Assembly (NCBI GenBank): GCA_023433655.1
Contig: JAEYUE010000086.1
Location: 1 to 6,057, forward strand
Length of the DNA stretch: 6,057 nt
Direction: 5' to 3'
Source: Pseudomonadota bacterium
GTDB taxonomy: Bacteria > Pseudomonadota > Alphaproteobacteria > Caulobacterales > Caulobacteraceae
Of the stretch, positions 5,065 to 6,057 are shown piece after piece. Numbering within the stretch: the stretch's first letter is position 1; every line of letters begins with the position of its first letter. The notes beneath the pieces are model-generated. The model did no database searches and was not told the origin of the DNA. It worked only from the letters and a program-made list of their open reading frames with translations. The translations under genes were made by a program, and so were the position numbers.

Positions 5065-5083
5065 TAGGGTTTCAGCCACCCTA
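5065..5083 (-). repeat. Inverted repeat directly upstream of the PEBP gene's Shine-Dalgarno
   Basis: TAGGGT (5065-5070) and ACCCTA (5078-5083) form a perfect 6-bp inverted repeat with a 7-base spacer. It ends one base before the AGGAGGA of the PEBP gene (5057-5063). It could be an operator or a leader hairpin. It has no T-run on either side, so it is not a typical intrinsic terminator. Confidence 0.4.
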
Positions 5084-5106
5084 ACGCAGGCGGCGCCCGG
5101 AAGTCG

Positions 5107-5238
5107 CTAGTGCGCCGCGTCCTTCGCCGCCGGCGTGAAGGCGCTGTCGTCCATCAGCCCGCCGGCCAGCGCCGCCGCGAAGACGAGACAGCCTGCCAGC
5201 ACGAACAGGGCGACCAGAAGTTTGGCGATGCGGCTCAC
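5107..5238 (-). CDS. Small single-span membrane protein, 43 residues, coupled to purS
   Basis: The gene begins with GTG at 5238, which overlaps the purS stop in the four-base arrangement GTGA (5235-5238), with GAGG a few bases upstream inside purS. This layout is typical of translational coupling and is the main evidence for the gene. The product has a short basic N-terminus (MSRIAK), one hydrophobic segment (about residues 7-29), and a short polar tail, suggesting an inner-membrane protein with its tail outside. Leu-Ala-Gly-Cys at 14-17 fits a lipobox, but the hydrophobic run continues well past Cys17, so a membrane anchor seems more likely than a lipoprotein. I recognise no family. A role in purine synthesis is suggested only by position. 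Confidence 0.7.
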   Translation of the reverse strand: MSRIAKLLVALFVLAGCLVFAAALAGGLMDDSAFTPAAKDAAH

Positions 5239-5471
5239 GCCACCTCGATGCGGTAGCTCTCGATCACCGTATTGGCGAGCAGGGTCTCGCACATCCGCTT
5301 CGCCTCGGCGGCGGGATCGGTGACGCCGTCGAGGTCGAACTCGATCAGCTTGCCGACGCGCGCATGGGCCACGCCGGGCCACCCCAGCCCGTGCAGGGCG
5401 CCCTCGACCGCCTTGCCCTGAACGTCCAGCACACCCGGCTTCAGGAACACGTGCACCTTCACCTTGGCCAT
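5235..5471 (-). CDS. purS: PurS, phosphoribosylformylglycinamidine synthase small subunit
   Basis: PurS is a 78-residue cytosolic protein that bridges PurQ and PurL and helps pass ammonia between them. The sequence is full-length and typical: MAKVKVHVFLKPGVLDVQGK at the start, then ALHGLGWPGVAHARVGKLIEF in the middle, and CETLLANTVIESYRIEV at the end. The ATG at 5471 overlaps the TGA of purC by one base (TGATG), with GGGAGGA eight bases upstream inside purC, so translation is probably coupled. The frame is open further upstream, but only as a shadow of purC. It is followed at once by a GTGA-overlapping small membrane protein rather than by purQ, the more usual neighbour. Confidence 0.97.
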   Translation of the reverse strand: MAKVKVHVFLKPGVLDVQGKAVEGALHGLGWPGVAHARVGKLIEFDLDGVTDPAAEAKRMCETLLANTVIESYRIEVA

Positions 5472-6057
5472 CAGTGCAGTCCTCCCTGGATCACGGTCGG
5501 CATCCCCTTCATGATTCCGAGGCGGCGCGCCACCTCGGTGTAGCTCTCGATGACATTGCCCAGGTCGCGGCGGAAGCGGTCCTTGTCCAGCTTCTCGCCC
5601 GTCGCCGTGTCCCACAGCCGGCAGCTGTCAGGGCTGATCTCGTCAGCGAGGATCACCCGGCTGAAGTCATTCTCCCAGATGCGCCCGAACTCGATCTTGA
5701 AGTCGACCAGGGTGATGCCGACGCCGGCGAACAGGCCCGAAAGATAGTCGTTCACTCGCACGGTCATCGCCAGGATGTCGTCAAGCTCCTGGGTGCTCGC
5801 CCAGTTGAAGGCCGTGATGTGCTCCTCGGTGACCATCGGGTCGTTGAGCTCGTCCTTCTTGTAATAGAATTCGATGATCGAGCGGGGCAGGGGCGTGCCT
5901 TCCTCGATGCCGAGCCGCTGGCTCATCGAACCGGCCACGATGTTGCGGCACACCACCTCCAGCGGGATGATCTCGCACTCGCGGATCAGCTGCTCGCGCA
6001 GGTTCAGGCGCTTGATGAAGTGGTTGGTCACGCCGATGCCGTTCAGGCGCGACATGA
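5471..6057 (-). CDS. purC: PurC, SAICAR synthetase, C-terminal part (cut by window edge)
   Basis: PurC condenses carboxyaminoimidazole ribonucleotide with aspartate using ATP in the cytosol. The visible part covers nearly all of the enzyme after its N-terminal nucleotide-binding segment. It includes VVCRNIVAGSMSQRLGI, TPLPRSIIEFYYKKDELNDP, the EEHITAFNW region, LVDFKIEFGR and ILADEISPDSCRLWD, with the conserved DEISPDSCRLWD and DKDRFRRDLG blocks. The Met at 6055 begins MSRLNGIGVTNHFIKRL, which is internal in this family (about 57-60 residues from the true start), so the gene continues past the right edge. The C-terminus ends at a TGA overlapping the purS start. Nothing in the visible part is broken. 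Confidence 0.97.
   Translation of the reverse strand, partial: MSRLNGIGVTNHFIKRLNLREQLIRECEIIPLEVVCRNIVAGSMSQRLGIEEGTPLPRSIIEFYYKKDELNDPMVTEEHITAFNWASTQELDDILAMTVRVNDYLSGLFAGVGITLVDFKIEFGRIWENDFSRVILADEISPDSCRLWDTATGEKLDKDRFRRDLGNVIESYTEVARRLGIMKGMPTVIQGGLH

Noticed and set aside
5187..5198. Lipobox LAGC making the 43-residue protein a lipoprotein
   Set aside because: The hydrophobic stretch continues for about ten residues after the Cys, which fits a transmembrane span better; kept only as an alternative.
6053..6055. ATG at 6055 as the start of purC
   Set aside because: The following residues match an internal PurC segment, and the conserved N-terminal residues are missing, so the true start lies outside the window.

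Overview
The window is very GC-rich alphaproteobacterial DNA. Proteins with the flavour of Caulobacterales (Caulobacter/Brevundimonas-like) dominate it. This is an inference from the PurC/PurS/PurQ/PurL sequences, codon use, GANTC sites and EcfG-type promoter-like motifs; no rRNA or other taxonomic marker is present.

The backbone is a de novo purine synthesis cluster on the minus strand, read from high to low coordinates: purC (cut by the right edge), purS, a 43-residue membrane protein, a PEBP-family protein, purQ, a sugar O-acetyltransferase, a Trp-rich TspO-like membrane protein, and purL (cut by the left edge). PurS, PurQ and PurL together form formylglycinamidine ribonucleotide synthetase, and PurC acts two steps later. 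purC, purS and the small membrane protein are tightly coupled by 1-nt and 4-nt stop/start overlaps. purQ and purL are separated from them and from each other by about 2 kb of unrelated genes.

Three plus-strand loci break up this minus-strand series. At 399-784 there are two overlapping genes for small acidic, low-complexity proteins. At 1696-1956 there is another small acidic protein gene. At 3359-4576 there is an exported aspartic protease with two DTGAN active-site motifs in one chain. Both small-protein loci are preceded by GGAAC-N16-NNTT elements that resemble promoters of the alphaproteobacterial general stress sigma factor (EcfG/SigT). Both also end in a CTAG palindrome whose two strands supply the stop codons of the convergent neighbours.

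Coding density is very high. No gene-free stretch exceeds about 130 bases, and I found no RNA gene, insertion sequence, CRISPR array or convincing intrinsic terminator. The points most worth a second look are the paired stress-type promoters, the two-lobed retropepsin-like protease, the coupled small membrane protein in the purine operon, and the repeat-containing divergent region before purQ and the protease gene.
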